Shown: positions 29,271-36,521 of the stretch, one piece after another
Numbering within the stretch: the stretch's first letter is position 1
Layout of the letters: each line of letters opens with the position of its first letter
Assembly: GCF_900129225.1 (NCBI RefSeq)
Contig: NZ_FQUG01000003.1
Location: 62,001-126,000 of the forward strand
Length of the DNA: 64,000 nucleotides
Source of the DNA: Schwartzia succinivorans DSM 10502
GTDB taxonomy: Bacteria > Bacillota > Negativicutes > Selenomonadales > Selenomonadaceae
Reading direction: 5' to 3'
Position numbers and translations under genes: made by a program
Notes under the pieces: generated by a model
What the model saw: only the letters and a program-made list of their open reading frames with translations
Told to the model about the DNA's origin: nothing
Databases searched by the model: none

Positions 29271-29330
29271 CTCGGCCCAAAGATGTCACCAACTTCTGTA
29301 AGTGGGGTTGGAACAAAGGTGTTATAACAT

Positions 29331-29359
29331 TTTTACAACTTTTTACAACTTATTTATGC
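29331..29359 (+). repeat. extra copy of the element right-end repeat, outside the left att core
   Basis: Twenty-nine bases made of TTTTACAACTT units and ending ATTTATGC are identical to 47903-47931 near the right end of the integrated element. Further matches (GATATATCAAGG) follow on both sides at similar distances from the att core. Confidence 0.85.
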
Positions 29360-29436
29360 AATTTTTTGCCGAGTCAATAAAATAATTAAATTGCTGGAAT
29401 GCTCGATATATCAAGGATTCAAGGGGGAGTGGGAAA

Positions 29437-29484
29437 ATGGAAAAAATCATATTCATTTGCCACGGCAGCAGACTAACTTATTGA
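29437..29484 (+). pseudogene. displaced 5' end of the tyrosine phosphatase gene
   Basis: Behind a good AGGGGGAG site, the ORF MEKIIFICHGSRLTY matches the first ten residues of the intact phosphatase at 48019 and then breaks off. It is the severed start left behind at the left junction of the integrated element. Confidence 0.8.
29443..29467 (+). other. attL core of the integrated element
   Basis: A 25-base sequence (AAAATCATATTC then ATTTGCCACGGCA) that matches 48025-48049 with one mismatch. It covers the codons for the IIFICHG segment of the tyrosine phosphatase. Confidence 0.8.
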
Positions 29485-29531
29485 CTCAATTCCTTGATTT
29501 GACGGGGTTTTTTGTTCGATGGTATCGGTAG

Positions 29532-29556
29532 TTTACAACTTTTTTACAACTTTTCA
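29532..29556 (+). repeat. left-end integrase arm-type repeats
   Basis: Two adjacent TTTACAACTTTT units 65 bases inside the left att core; the same unit is repeated near the right end at 47892-47925. Confidence 0.6.
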
Positions 29557-29617
29557 AAACATCAATCTTGAGAAGAGCTTCAGCAATGAGTAATAAACGT
29601 AAAGATACCGCCCGCTT

Positions 29618-29663
29618 TCAACGTATTTAGGGATTTACCCCAACGAAGAGAGCGAGCGGTTAT
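29618..29663. repeat. large imperfect inverted repeat
   Basis: ACCGCCCGCTTTC and GAGAGCGAGCGGT arms with an inner GGG-ATTTA-CCC hairpin, not followed by a T run. It may be an origin-like or protein-binding structure of the element. Confidence 0.45.
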
Positions 29664-29797
29664 ATTTTAATGGATTGGGAATAAAACTTTATACTTAGAC
29701 GTATTATGTCCATGCTAAGTTATATAATAATCATAAAGAAGGAATCAGCCAGCAGATCATATTATGTCTAAGTAAAACAACGAAAGTAAGCCTTTGA

Positions 29798-29863
29798 TGG
29801 AGGAGTTGGCTGCAGAGATTGCGGAGTTTACTAAAGGCGAAGAGGAAGGAGGGTCATTTTGAG
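29798..29863 (+). CDS. possible 21-residue acidic peptide
   Basis: A short ORF reading MEELAAEIAEFTKGEEEGGSF directly upstream of the next gene; its TGA overlaps that gene's start region. There is no convincing ribosome site, so it may be a leader or not translated. Confidence 0.25.
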
Positions 29864-29864
29864 T

Positions 29865-30197
29865 ATGGCAAAGCTATCTAAGGAGGAAAAGGACAGACTA
29901 TCCGCAAAGCTATATACCACAACAGATCCGACGAAGATTCTTGAACAGCATGACTCAATGAATCCTCAAAGGATATTCGAGATAGGGAAGGGGCTTCAGT
30001 TAGATATAACGATGGAAGAAGCCGAGAAAATCGCCGAAGAGAACCGACTGTTTAATGGAACTATAGCCTTGCAATTAGCCATGACAGAAGAAGAGGTCCG
30101 CGCAGCGGTGGAAGTTATGCCGGTATTTTCGGGGGAAGAAAAGGAAGAGTTTATACAGAAGATCTTGGAAGGTGACAAGGAGAGATTTTCAAAATGA
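29865..30197 (+). CDS. hypothetical 110-residue acidic protein
   Basis: I do not recognise this protein. It starts at ATG 29865 behind GGAAGGAGGG; a TTG at 29859 is in frame but too close to the site. The sequence is Lys/Glu-rich and helical, without Cys, signal or membrane segments, with SKEEKDRLSAKLY at the start and EEKEEFIQKILEG at the end. It is the first gene inside the left end of the integrated element, followed by a terminator, which is a typical place for a maintenance or regulatory gene. Confidence 0.6.
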   Translation: MAKLSKEEKDRLSAKLYTTTDPTKILEQHDSMNPQRIFEIGKGLQLDITMEEAEKIAEENRLFNGTIALQLAMTEEEVRAAVEVMPVFSGEEKEEFIQKILEGDKERFSK

Positions 30198-30296
30198 CGA
30201 AAGAATCAAGAAGCGATATGATTTGTCGTTATTGATACAAGAAAAATGGTGGAGCTGTTCGATAAGGGACAAAGATTATAAAAGAAACCTAAGGTT

Positions 30297-30330
30297 ATCC
30301 CCTTGGTCTTATGGCCAAGGGGATTTTTTT
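30297..30330 (+). terminator. intrinsic terminator
   Basis: ATCCCCTTGG and CCAAGGGGAT perfect 10-base arms followed by TTTTTTT. Confidence 0.88.
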
Positions 30331-30342
30331 AGCTGTCCAGAT

Positions 30343-30528
30343 TTATATCATTTTTGACTGAGATAAAATGTACTGCTTTAAACTTTCACGAGGGATTTTC
30401 CATACTCTGCCTATTTTAAACCCTTTTAGCTTTCCTGATGACAGTAAAGAATATATAGTATTACGTCCGGCCATCAGCTCTTCGCAGGCCTCCTCTACCG
30501 TTATTAGAGATGTGCTTAGATTTTCCAT
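30343..30528 (-). CDS. excisionase-type helix-turn-helix protein
   Basis: A 61-residue MerR/excisionase-family DNA-binding protein (TVEEACEELMAGRNTIYSLLSSGKLKGFKIGRVWKIP). The ATG at 30528 follows AAAGGAG; the longer frame would need a TTG inside that site. Such small proteins act as regulators or recombination directionality factors of integrated elements. A second paralogue lies just upstream on the same strand. Confidence 0.82.
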   Translation of the reverse strand: MENLSTSLITVEEACEELMAGRNTIYSLLSSGKLKGFKIGRVWKIPRESLKQYILSQSKMI

Positions 30529-30598
30529 ACTTTTTACTCCTTTCAAGGTACTTATATTACGGTAATGTTATTTAAATATAAAAAAACAATACAGTGCT

Positions 30599-30793
30599 TC
30601 AATGAGCATATTTCTTCAAGTTGGTGCGCATATAGTCTTCAATAGCAAAATCAGGTATTTTCCAAGCATTATGCCCTTCTTCTTTGTAGGCTTTTAGTTT
30701 TCCTGTACGGATGAGGCCATATATCATCTGTGAGCTGCAAGATAATAATGTGGCAGCTTCAGAAACATAGAACGTGCTTTTATTGATTAACAT
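30599..30793 (-). CDS. helix-turn-helix (excisionase-family) protein
   Basis: A 64-residue protein with the winged helix-turn-helix excisionase pattern FYVSEAATLLSCSSQMIYGLIRTGKLKAYK and a WKIPDFAIEDYM tail, placed behind AAAGGAG. It is 70 bases upstream of a similar gene, so the two are probably co-transcribed leftwards, divergent from the DUF932 operon. A regulatory role for the element is likely but not proven. Confidence 0.8.
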   Translation of the reverse strand: MLINKSTFYVSEAATLLSCSSQMIYGLIRTGKLKAYKEEGHNAWKIPDFAIEDYMRTNLKKYAH

Positions 30794-30920
30794 AGCTTTT
30801 CACTCCTTTCTTTTTCGTATTTATTATTATGTTAGCTATTTTGAGATTCCTTTTGATTTCGCTTGGTTGCGTGTGTAAGAGTCGAAAAAAATAAGCATAT
30901 ATCGTATATATGACATTAAT

Positions 30921-30950
30921 TGCCCGGACGATACATCCGGGCATTTTTTA
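30921..30950 (+). terminator. hairpin with T run before the DUF932 gene
   Basis: TGCCCGGA and TCCGGGCA arms with a 7-base loop, followed by TTTTTT. It lies 35 bases before the ATG, so it is an attenuator or the end of an upstream transcript. Confidence 0.8.
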
Positions 30951-30984
30951 TGCTACTTGTAAACAATTTGAGGGAGGAAAAAAC

Positions 30985-32094
30985 ATGAAACAGGGACGAA
31001 CATTAGAGGAACTTGGGCAGGAATTAACAAGACAGAGAAAGGCAAGGAAAGATTATATTTCTGATACTCGATCATTGGAATTTGAGTCAGACAATGGAAT
31101 TTCGAAGATGAGATTGTTCATGGACGATACGACGCATGAGTTTACTGTGGGAGAGATTGCACATCAGCAGATTGCTAATCGGCTGCAGATTCCTTATCGC
31201 TACTACCAGAAAATGCAGGCAGAGTATCCGCAGCTTTTGGACGAGAATGTGAACGGCTGGTTCAATCAGAACTTTGAACGAAGAATGGTAAGAGTGTTGG
31301 ACGGTAATATCCGTGCATTCCTTTCTGACCGCTATCGCAGACTGGACAATTTGGAGCTTTGCTCTGCGGTACTTCCTGTCATACAGGAAATGAAGAATGC
31401 AGAGATAATGAGCTGTGATGTTACGGATCGTCACTTGTATCTGAAGGTGGTAAACAAGAAGCTTAAAGCGGAGGTGGCTTTGGGTGATGTTGTCCAAGCA
31501 GGGTTTGTCATTTCTAACAGCGAGGTTGGACTGGGCAGCCTCAAAGTCGAACCACTCATTTACAGGCTCGTCTGTAAGAATGGCTTGATTGTTAAGGATT
31601 ACACGCAGAAGAGGTATCACGTTGGTAAGCAGGTCGCAAATGATGATGATTCGGCTTATGAGCTTTACTCTGACGCTACTCTTGAGCAGGATGATAAGGC
31701 TTTCTTCATGAAGGTACAGGACACGGTGAGATGTGCTATTGACGAGGCTAAGTTTCAGCTGACTGTAGACAAGTTGCGTCAGACAATGCATACGCCCATA
31801 GGAAACAATCCGGTACAGGCAGTTGAAGAATTGGCTGACCGTTTTCTCCTTAACCAAAACGAGCGCGGTGATGTACTCAGACAGCTCTTTATGGGTGGAG
31901 ATAACAGCCGGTATGGCCTGATTAATGCTGTGACAGCTGCAAGCAAATTGGCAGATTCCTATGAAAGAGCTACAGAGCTTGAGCGCATAGGTGGCGAACT
32001 TTTAGCAGCACCGATTCCTATGGCGTTGAAATCCGCAAAAACAGAGGATTATGGAGAAAAGAATGTAACGCCGAGATATAAAATGCTGGCGTAA
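30985..32094 (+). CDS. DUF932 (phage/plasmid-like) protein
   Basis: A 369-residue protein of the DUF932 family, found on plasmids, ICEs and phages, often in leading regions expressed early after transfer. The start at ATG 30985 follows GAGGGAGG. Family-typical segments are LQIPYRYYQKMQAEYPQLLDENVNGWFN, RRMVRVLDGNIRAFLSDRYRRLDNLEL and VCKNGLIV. The biochemical function is unknown; anti-restriction or DNA-protection roles are proposed for neighbours of this family. It heads a run of element genes including YubB-like, Gp157-like and ERF proteins. Confidence 0.85.
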   Translation: MKQGRTLEELGQELTRQRKARKDYISDTRSLEFESDNGISKMRLFMDDTTHEFTVGEIAHQQIANRLQIPYRYYQKMQAEYPQLLDENVNGWFNQNFERRMVRVLDGNIRAFLSDRYRRLDNLELCSAVLPVIQEMKNAEIMSCDVTDRHLYLKVVNKKLKAEVALGDVVQAGFVISNSEVGLGSLKVEPLIYRLVCKNGLIVKDYTQKRYHVGKQVANDDDSAYELYSDATLEQDDKAFFMKVQDTVRCAIDEAKFQLTVDKLRQTMHTPIGNNPVQAVEELADRFLLNQNERGDVLRQLFMGGDNSRYGLINAVTAASKLADSYERATELERIGGELLAAPIPMALKSAKTEDYGEKNVTPRYKMLA

Positions 32095-32119
32095 AGCCAG
32101 GAGAAAAGGAGTGTATAAG

Positions 32120-32437
32120 ATGTCAACGTATAACTGTAATTGCCTGTCCTACGAAGAACTTCGCGGGCGAATATACGAGTCGGATGGAGCAATCTTAATG
32201 AGCCTTGAAACGGAAAAGTCGGCAGAGAGTGTTACTCTCATTTTGAATCCAATACAGACAAAGATTCTGGCAGAAGGGCTGAATAACGTAGCATTTCAGG
32301 CTGCTGTGAACATGAAGAATGAAAACCGATTGTACGGAGGTTTGGTTATTGATTTCCCCGTTGAAGTTGTAAATGCGAAACAAAAGTTGGAGAAGTATGA
32401 AGCTGCAGAACAGATTAAAGAGAAGCCTGTAGCATAA
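32120..32437 (+). CDS. hypothetical 105-residue protein
   Basis: Not recognised. It starts at ATG 32120 behind AAAAGGAG (a GTG at 32111 overlaps the site). The N-terminus has a CNCLSYEELRGRIY segment and the rest is a mixed alpha/beta small domain with ILNPIQTKILAEGLNNVAFQAAV. There is no membrane segment. It lies in tight order between the DUF932 and YubB-like genes, so it is probably one of the same co-expressed element proteins. Confidence 0.65.
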   Translation: MSTYNCNCLSYEELRGRIYESDGAILMSLETEKSAESVTLILNPIQTKILAEGLNNVAFQAAVNMKNENRLYGGLVIDFPVEVVNAKQKLEKYEAAEQIKEKPVA

Positions 32438-32449
32438 GGAGGAAGCATT

Positions 32450-33217
32450 ATGCCCAATTTTGCATCAAACACGCTGCGGCTTATCGGGGAGCATGATTTG
32501 CTGCAGGCAGTAACCGAAAAAGTAAAAGGAAAACCACCGTATGCGTTTGATTTCAACAAGATTATTCCAATGCCCAAAGAACTTGAGGGGACTTTTTCTC
32601 CCATGGAAATAGAACATGCACTTGCGTTTTATTGCTTACGGGAAAAGATTCAGTTACCCGAGGTGAAGGGTTTGTTTCTGCTGAGAGATAAGAATATTCG
32701 TGAGCTTGCCAGGTTGTTCCCTGAAGAATCAGCAGAAGAGACTTATAAAGCGGGAAAACGCTGGTATGAGCTTTGGAAGCGTTTCGGATATGTCAGCTGG
32801 TATACATGGGCCTGTGATAACTGGGGCACAAAATGGAATGCCTTGGACTCAGACGGCCCTACATGGGAGAGTGATAATGCTGTCATGTACACATTTGACA
32901 CAGCGTGGTCGGCACCGCTTCCTGTAATTACAAAGCTTTCTTACCAGAACCCTGATATTACATTTGAGCTTGAGGTCATATATGAAGGGGGTGAACCTGC
33001 AGACCGTTTCATTATTGAGCGTGGAAATATGACCGACAGGCAGGAAGGTAAACGCATTTTAACAGATGCGAAAAGCGGAAAGGTATACGAAGATTATTGT
33101 GATATCCCGGAGGATGCGGATATTGATGAGTCTTATGAGTGGGAAGACAGTTCAACCTTCGACTTAAGTAACTACTTACATGGTATGGCGGGTGAAACAC
33201 ATGGGGCCGCTTACTGA
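32450..33217 (+). CDS. YubB-like (DUF1281/Api92-type) ferredoxin-fold protein
   Basis: A 255-residue protein. The N-terminus MPNFASNTLRLIGEHDLL, the FDFNKIIPMPKEL segment and WYTWACDNWGTKWNA match the YubB/Api92-like family common on plasmids and phages, with a ferredoxin-like fold and unknown function. The C-terminal part after about residue 190 is Asp/Glu-rich and carries YEDYCDIPEDADIDESYEW. The gene is 12 bases after its upstream neighbour behind AAGGAGG. Function not established. Confidence 0.8.
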   Translation: MPNFASNTLRLIGEHDLLQAVTEKVKGKPPYAFDFNKIIPMPKELEGTFSPMEIEHALAFYCLREKIQLPEVKGLFLLRDKNIRELARLFPEESAEETYKAGKRWYELWKRFGYVSWYTWACDNWGTKWNALDSDGPTWESDNAVMYTFDTAWSAPLPVITKLSYQNPDITFELEVIYEGGEPADRFIIERGNMTDRQEGKRILTDAKSGKVYEDYCDIPEDADIDESYEWEDSSTFDLSNYLHGMAGETHGAAY

Positions 33218-33356
33218 GCTTACCAATGAGGCTTTAAGAGGGATTATCAGTGATCCTTATGAGAAATTTTATGAGGAATATTTTCGGAGGAAAAAACGAG
33301 ATTCAAGAAGGGGGAAAATATGGGTACGCTTTATGAAATCAATGACGGAATACTAG
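33201..33356 (+). CDS. possible 51-residue basic protein overlapping neighbours
   Basis: An ORF reading MGPLTELTNEALRGIISDPY, then a basic FRRKKRDSRRGK stretch. It overlaps the end of the YubB-like gene by 17 bases and the start of the Gp157-like gene by 37. The ribosome site is weak (GGGTG), but it fills an otherwise empty 100-base gap. Confidence 0.4.
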   Translation: MGPLTELTNEALRGIISDPYEKFYEEYFRRKKRDSRRGKIWVRFMKSMTEY

Positions 33357-33784
33357 ACTGTATCGATTTTGAGACAGGAGAAATTCTTGATGAGGAACGG
33401 CTTGAAAAGCTCAATATGGACCGAAAGATAAAAATTCGCAATATCGCCTGTCTTATTAAAAATTTGAGAGCAGAAGCAAAAGCCTGTGAGGAAGAGGAAA
33501 AGATTTTCTGTCAGAGGAAGGTTACTGCAAGGAATAAAGCAGAACGTCTTTCACAGTATCTTTCTGCGAATATTTCTGGCGAAAAATACAGCGAAAAGGA
33601 GTTTGTGATTGGCTGGCGAAAATCACAGCAGGTACATATTGCAGACGATGCAAATATTCCGGATGCTTTTATGATTCCTACTCCGTATAAGATTGATAAG
33701 ATGGGCTTGAAGTATGCATTGCTTCACGGCGAAACATTTGATGGAATATCTTTGGTCGAAAAGAATAATATACAGATTAAGTAA
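33320..33784 (+). CDS. Gp157-like phage protein
   Basis: A 154-residue protein of the siphovirus Gp157 family: N-terminal LYEINDGILDCIDFETGEI, a central coiled coil with IKNLRAEAKACEEEEKIFCQRKVTARNKAERL, then an IGWRKSQQVHI segment and a C-terminal KYALLHGETFDGISL. Family members lie near single-strand annealing proteins and are linked in one phage to resistance against other phages. Here the ERF gene is 1.9 kb downstream, past the AbiE cassette. Start behind GGGGG. Confidence 0.85.
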   Translation: MGTLYEINDGILDCIDFETGEILDEERLEKLNMDRKIKIRNIACLIKNLRAEAKACEEEEKIFCQRKVTARNKAERLSQYLSANISGEKYSEKEFVIGWRKSQQVHIADDANIPDAFMIPTPYKIDKMGLKYALLHGETFDGISLVEKNNIQIK

Positions 33785-33799
33785 ACGGAGAGATGCAGC

Positions 33800-33871
33800 A
33801 TGGGAACACTGAAGGATATAGCGATTATTCTCGGTACGATTATTGATGTTATGGATAAAAAGAGGAAATGA
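33800..33871 (+). CDS. possible 23-residue peptide
   Basis: MGTLKDIAIILGTIIDVMDKKRK, with a GGAGAG site 8 bases upstream. A hydrophobic core and a basic tail suggest a small membrane peptide. The frame and ribosome site are the only evidence. Confidence 0.35.
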   Translation: MGTLKDIAIILGTIIDVMDKKRK

Positions 33872-33881
33872 CATGAGGTGA

Positions 33882-33914
33882 GCCTGCGGAATTATCCGCA
33901 GGCTTTTACTTTTT
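33882..33914 (+). terminator. leader hairpin before the AbiE cassette
   Basis: GCCTGCGGA and TCCGCAGGC arms followed by TTTTACTTTTT and at once by GGAGGGATTAAAAT and an ATG that opens only a 10-codon ORF. The same arrangement, almost base for base, recurs at 35675-35723 before the ERF gene. Confidence 0.8.
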
Positions 33915-33952
33915 GGAGGGATTAAAATATGAAAAGTAAAAATAAATTCTAC

Positions 33953-33982
33953 TTGACATAATTGGTATATTGTTACTAAAAT
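33953..33982 (+). promoter_or_regulatory. candidate promoter of the AbiE-type pair
   Basis: TTGACA at 33953-33958 and TAAAAT at 33977-33982, 18 bases apart, 34 bases before the antitoxin start. Confidence 0.65.
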
Positions 33983-34015
33983 GATGACAGAAAGTAATTT
34001 GGGAGGTGAACGGAG

Positions 34016-34711
34016 ATGGAAAGTCAGGCACAAACTATAGCGCAATGGATAGAAAAGCAGCCGGAGGATAAAATTCTAACGGCAAATCAGATTTATGCGC
34101 AGATGCCAAAAGATATTTCTGAAGCAACATTTTATCAGGCATTAACACGTATGGTAAAGCGGAAGAAGCTTTGTCATTTGACAAAAGGTCTGTATTATCG
34201 TCCGCGCCGTTCACGCTTCGGATTGATACCTTTGGGCGAAACCACGATTGTCCAACACTATACGGATAATAAACAGGGAATGGTTATCGGATACCGACTG
34301 TATCAGCAGCTTGGTATCACCACACAGATATCCAAAAATGTGGAGATTCTTTCCAACGCCGTACAGGACAACAAAAAGACGATTCAAAATGTAAAGGTTA
34401 ATCGGCTTGAACTGCGCTTTACAGAGCCGATTCGCTACGCTATTGCAACTCTGGAGCTTTTGCAGAATTACTCGAAGATAGAGGATATTAACCGCAGAAG
34501 CATGGCTAAATACATGAAGCGTTTTGCTGAGAATTATTCGGAGGAAGCGGTAAAGACGGTACTGAAAAAGAGAAGGTATAAGAAATCGACCATAGCCTTC
34601 TTAGCAATGTTCCTTACGTTTTGGAAGGTGAAACATACGTTGCATGAGTATCTTTCCGCACTCTCGGTTTATGCTATCCCACGTATGGAGGAATTTTATG
34701 AATCTGCATAA
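34016..34711 (+). CDS. AbiEi-like (DUF6088) type IV antitoxin
   Basis: A 231-residue protein with an N-terminal winged helix (ILTANQIYAQMPKDISEATFYQALTRMVKRKKLCHLTKGLYYRP), as in AbiEi-type antitoxins that repress their own promoter. A C-terminal domain with IRYAIATLELLQNYSKIE counteracts the toxin in characterised systems. It starts at ATG 34016 behind GGAGG and overlaps the toxin gene by 14 bases, the expected order for an AbiE pair. Phage-abortive or element-stabilising function is inferred from the family. Confidence 0.85.
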   Translation: MESQAQTIAQWIEKQPEDKILTANQIYAQMPKDISEATFYQALTRMVKRKKLCHLTKGLYYRPRRSRFGLIPLGETTIVQHYTDNKQGMVIGYRLYQQLGITTQISKNVEILSNAVQDNKKTIQNVKVNRLELRFTEPIRYAIATLELLQNYSKIEDINRRSMAKYMKRFAENYSEEAVKTVLKKRRYKKSTIAFLAMFLTFWKVKHTLHEYLSALSVYAIPRMEEFYESA

Positions 34712-35642
34712 GCATGAAAGAGATTTTAAAGATTTAAAGGAATTGGCTGCAAGCTTTATTGGAATACCGTCAGTAGCAGTCGGACGGGACTATTATATCG
34801 TCATGCTGCTAAAGAAACTCTCTGACAGTGCCTTTGCAGAAGATTGTGTTTTTAAGGGTGGAACATCTCTTAGCAAATGTTATCCGGGCTCTATTGAGCG
34901 TTTTTCTGAGGATATTGATTTAACTTACATTCCACAGGAAGAACTTGGGAATAAGCAGTACGATCGCCGTTTGAAGCAGGTTGAAAAGGTAATGACAGAA
35001 GGCTTTCGTCTAGAAAAAATCGTTGAAGAGCGGAATGACAGAAATAAAAGTGCCTTTGTTTGGTTTGATGACAGCGATAGTGTTAATGGTCGAATAAAAC
35101 TGGAAATCGGTTCTAAGGTTCGTCCAGAGCCATATCGCCCGATGAAGGTTAAGACATATATTCAGGAATACTTGGAATCACAACAGTTGGATGAGGAAGT
35201 TAAAAATTTTGGATTAACTGAAGTGACGGTTAATGCTCTTGCCATTGAGCGAACATTTTTGGATAAGGTTATGTCTGTTAAGCGACATGCATTTTGCGGA
35301 ACTCTGTCTGAAAAAATACGTCATGTATATGATGTGACAAGACTTTTCAATTTAACTGAGATACAAGCGTTTCTTGCTAATACAGATGAATTAAAGCGTC
35401 TGTTCAAGCTCACTAAAGAGACGGATAGCTTCTATCTGCAGAAACGCAATCTGCCGGAGGATTATACTCCTCTGGGACCCTATGGATTCAGTACGTGGAG
35501 AGAGCGTTTTGATGAAAAGGCAAAGCAGAGTTACGAAGTATTGCATGAATCACTTCTTTACACCAATGAAAAACAAGATTTTAATAAGGCGATGGAAACG
35601 TTTACTGAATTGGATAGATTGTTTGATTCAATCGGTGAATAA
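34698..35642 (+). CDS. AbiEii-like nucleotidyltransferase toxin
   Basis: A 314-residue protein of the AbiEii/MenT nucleotidyltransferase family. The start at ATG 34698 follows GGAGGA. The catalytic region VFKGGTSLSKCYPGSIERFSEDIDL has the GGTSLSK motif and the Asp pair (DID), and ALAIERTFLDKV is the later family signature. Related toxins add nucleotides to tRNA or similar substrates and block growth. The paired antitoxin overlaps upstream. All expected motifs are present, so it should be active. Confidence 0.9.
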   Translation: MNLHKHERDFKDLKELAASFIGIPSVAVGRDYYIVMLLKKLSDSAFAEDCVFKGGTSLSKCYPGSIERFSEDIDLTYIPQEELGNKQYDRRLKQVEKVMTEGFRLEKIVEERNDRNKSAFVWFDDSDSVNGRIKLEIGSKVRPEPYRPMKVKTYIQEYLESQQLDEEVKNFGLTEVTVNALAIERTFLDKVMSVKRHAFCGTLSEKIRHVYDVTRLFNLTEIQAFLANTDELKRLFKLTKETDSFYLQKRNLPEDYTPLGPYGFSTWRERFDEKAKQSYEVLHESLLYTNEKQDFNKAMETFTELDRLFDSIGE

Positions 35643-35674
35643 ACCTAGCTTGATGATTTGAGTTATTTAATAAT

Positions 35675-35711
35675 AAGGCCTGCGGCGATGTTCCGCAGGC
35701 CTTTATTTTTG
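35675..35711 (+). terminator. leader hairpin before the ERF gene
   Basis: AAGGCCTGCGG and CCGCAGGCCTT perfect 11-base arms, then TATTTTT and directly GGAGGGATTGAAATG, the start of the ERF gene. Homologous to the hairpin at 33882. Confidence 0.85.
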
Positions 35712-35722
35712 GAGGGATTGAA

Positions 35723-36328
35723 ATGCAAAAACTGGCAAAGAAGTTCATTGAGGTAATGAAAGAATGCAGCCATATTGCGAAGGCTGGAACCAATAGCTTT
35801 CACGGGTATAAATATGCCACGAGTGCTGATGTAATGGATAGGGTAAACTCTTCGTTAGCTAAACATGGTATCGCCAGCGCTGCACGTCCTGAGCTTTTGA
35901 GCCTGCAGGACGTTACGACAGTAAAGGGTAATACGGAACATTTAGCCACAGTAAAAATGACGATAGAGCTTACAGATGTGGATTCTGGCGAAAGCTGCTC
36001 TATCACGGGGCTTGGTTCTGGGCAGGACGCAGGGGATAAAGCAGTGATGAAAGCACAAACAGCAGCTATAAAATATGCGTATATGCTGAGTCTTGCGGTG
36101 TCTACGGGTGATGACCCGGAAGCAGATATTCATACTGATCAGGCTGGTGAGGAGCTGTCTGTGGTACCTTTGAAGCCAAAGCCTATAAGAAAGCGAGTGT
36201 CTCAGAATAATGCAACAGTTTGTGTGGACTGCGGGACGCCAATCTCTGACAAGGTATTTGATTTCTCAGTAAAACGGTTTGGTGCTGCTCTCTGCATGGA
36301 CTGTCAGAAAAATCATCAGGCAGTGTGA
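35723..36328 (+). CDS. ERF-family single-strand annealing protein with zinc knuckle
   Basis: A 201-residue recombinase of the ERF family, which anneals complementary single strands and supports recombination or circularisation of phage and plasmid DNA. Typical segments are FHGYKYATSADVMDRVNSSLAKHGI, a MTIELTDVDSGESC strand pair, and GLGSGQDAGDKAVMKAQTAAIKYAYM. A C-terminal CVDCG...CMDC pair forms a small zinc ribbon not found in the basic family. It starts behind the hairpin and GGAGGG, and ends before a strong terminator. Confidence 0.9.
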   Translation: MQKLAKKFIEVMKECSHIAKAGTNSFHGYKYATSADVMDRVNSSLAKHGIASAARPELLSLQDVTTVKGNTEHLATVKMTIELTDVDSGESCSITGLGSGQDAGDKAVMKAQTAAIKYAYMLSLAVSTGDDPEADIHTDQAGEELSVVPLKPKPIRKRVSQNNATVCVDCGTPISDKVFDFSVKRFGAALCMDCQKNHQAV

Positions 36329-36335
36329 AGAAAAT

Positions 36336-36370
36336 AACGCCGGGGATATTCCCCGGCGTTTAATTTTTAA
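36336..36370 (+). terminator. intrinsic terminator after the ERF gene
   Basis: AACGCCGGGG and CCCCGGCGTT perfect 10-base arms with a 5-base loop, then TTTAATTTTTAA. Confidence 0.88.
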
Positions 36371-36521
36371 TAACACACAACTCATATTTTGTAAAAAGAT
36401 TTGTATATAGACATATCGTGTCCATGATGAGTGATATGGAGAATTTTGGTATCTTATATAGTCCTATATCCTGCTTAACAGGACAGCCCCACTCTGAAAC
36501 GAGTAGGGCTGTTTGTTGTGC

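Larger units (their letters stand above)
29271..29864. other. 594-base element junction region
   Basis: Contains a copy of the integrated element's right-end repeats (29331-29359), the displaced start of the tyrosine phosphatase gene with the left att core (29437-29484), left-end arm-type repeats (29532-29556), a large inverted repeat (29618-29663), and the inverted repeat ACTTAG...CTAAGT near 29694-29721. No full gene is seen. Confidence 0.7.

Noticed and set aside
30172-30357. 61-codon frame after the 110-residue element protein
   Set aside because: It crosses a strong terminator hairpin and has no ribosome site.
36480-36512. Terminator of the minus-strand membrane protein gene (ACAGCCC/GGGCTGT stem)
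   Set aside because: The stem exists, but no T run follows on the minus strand, so I did not list it as a terminator.
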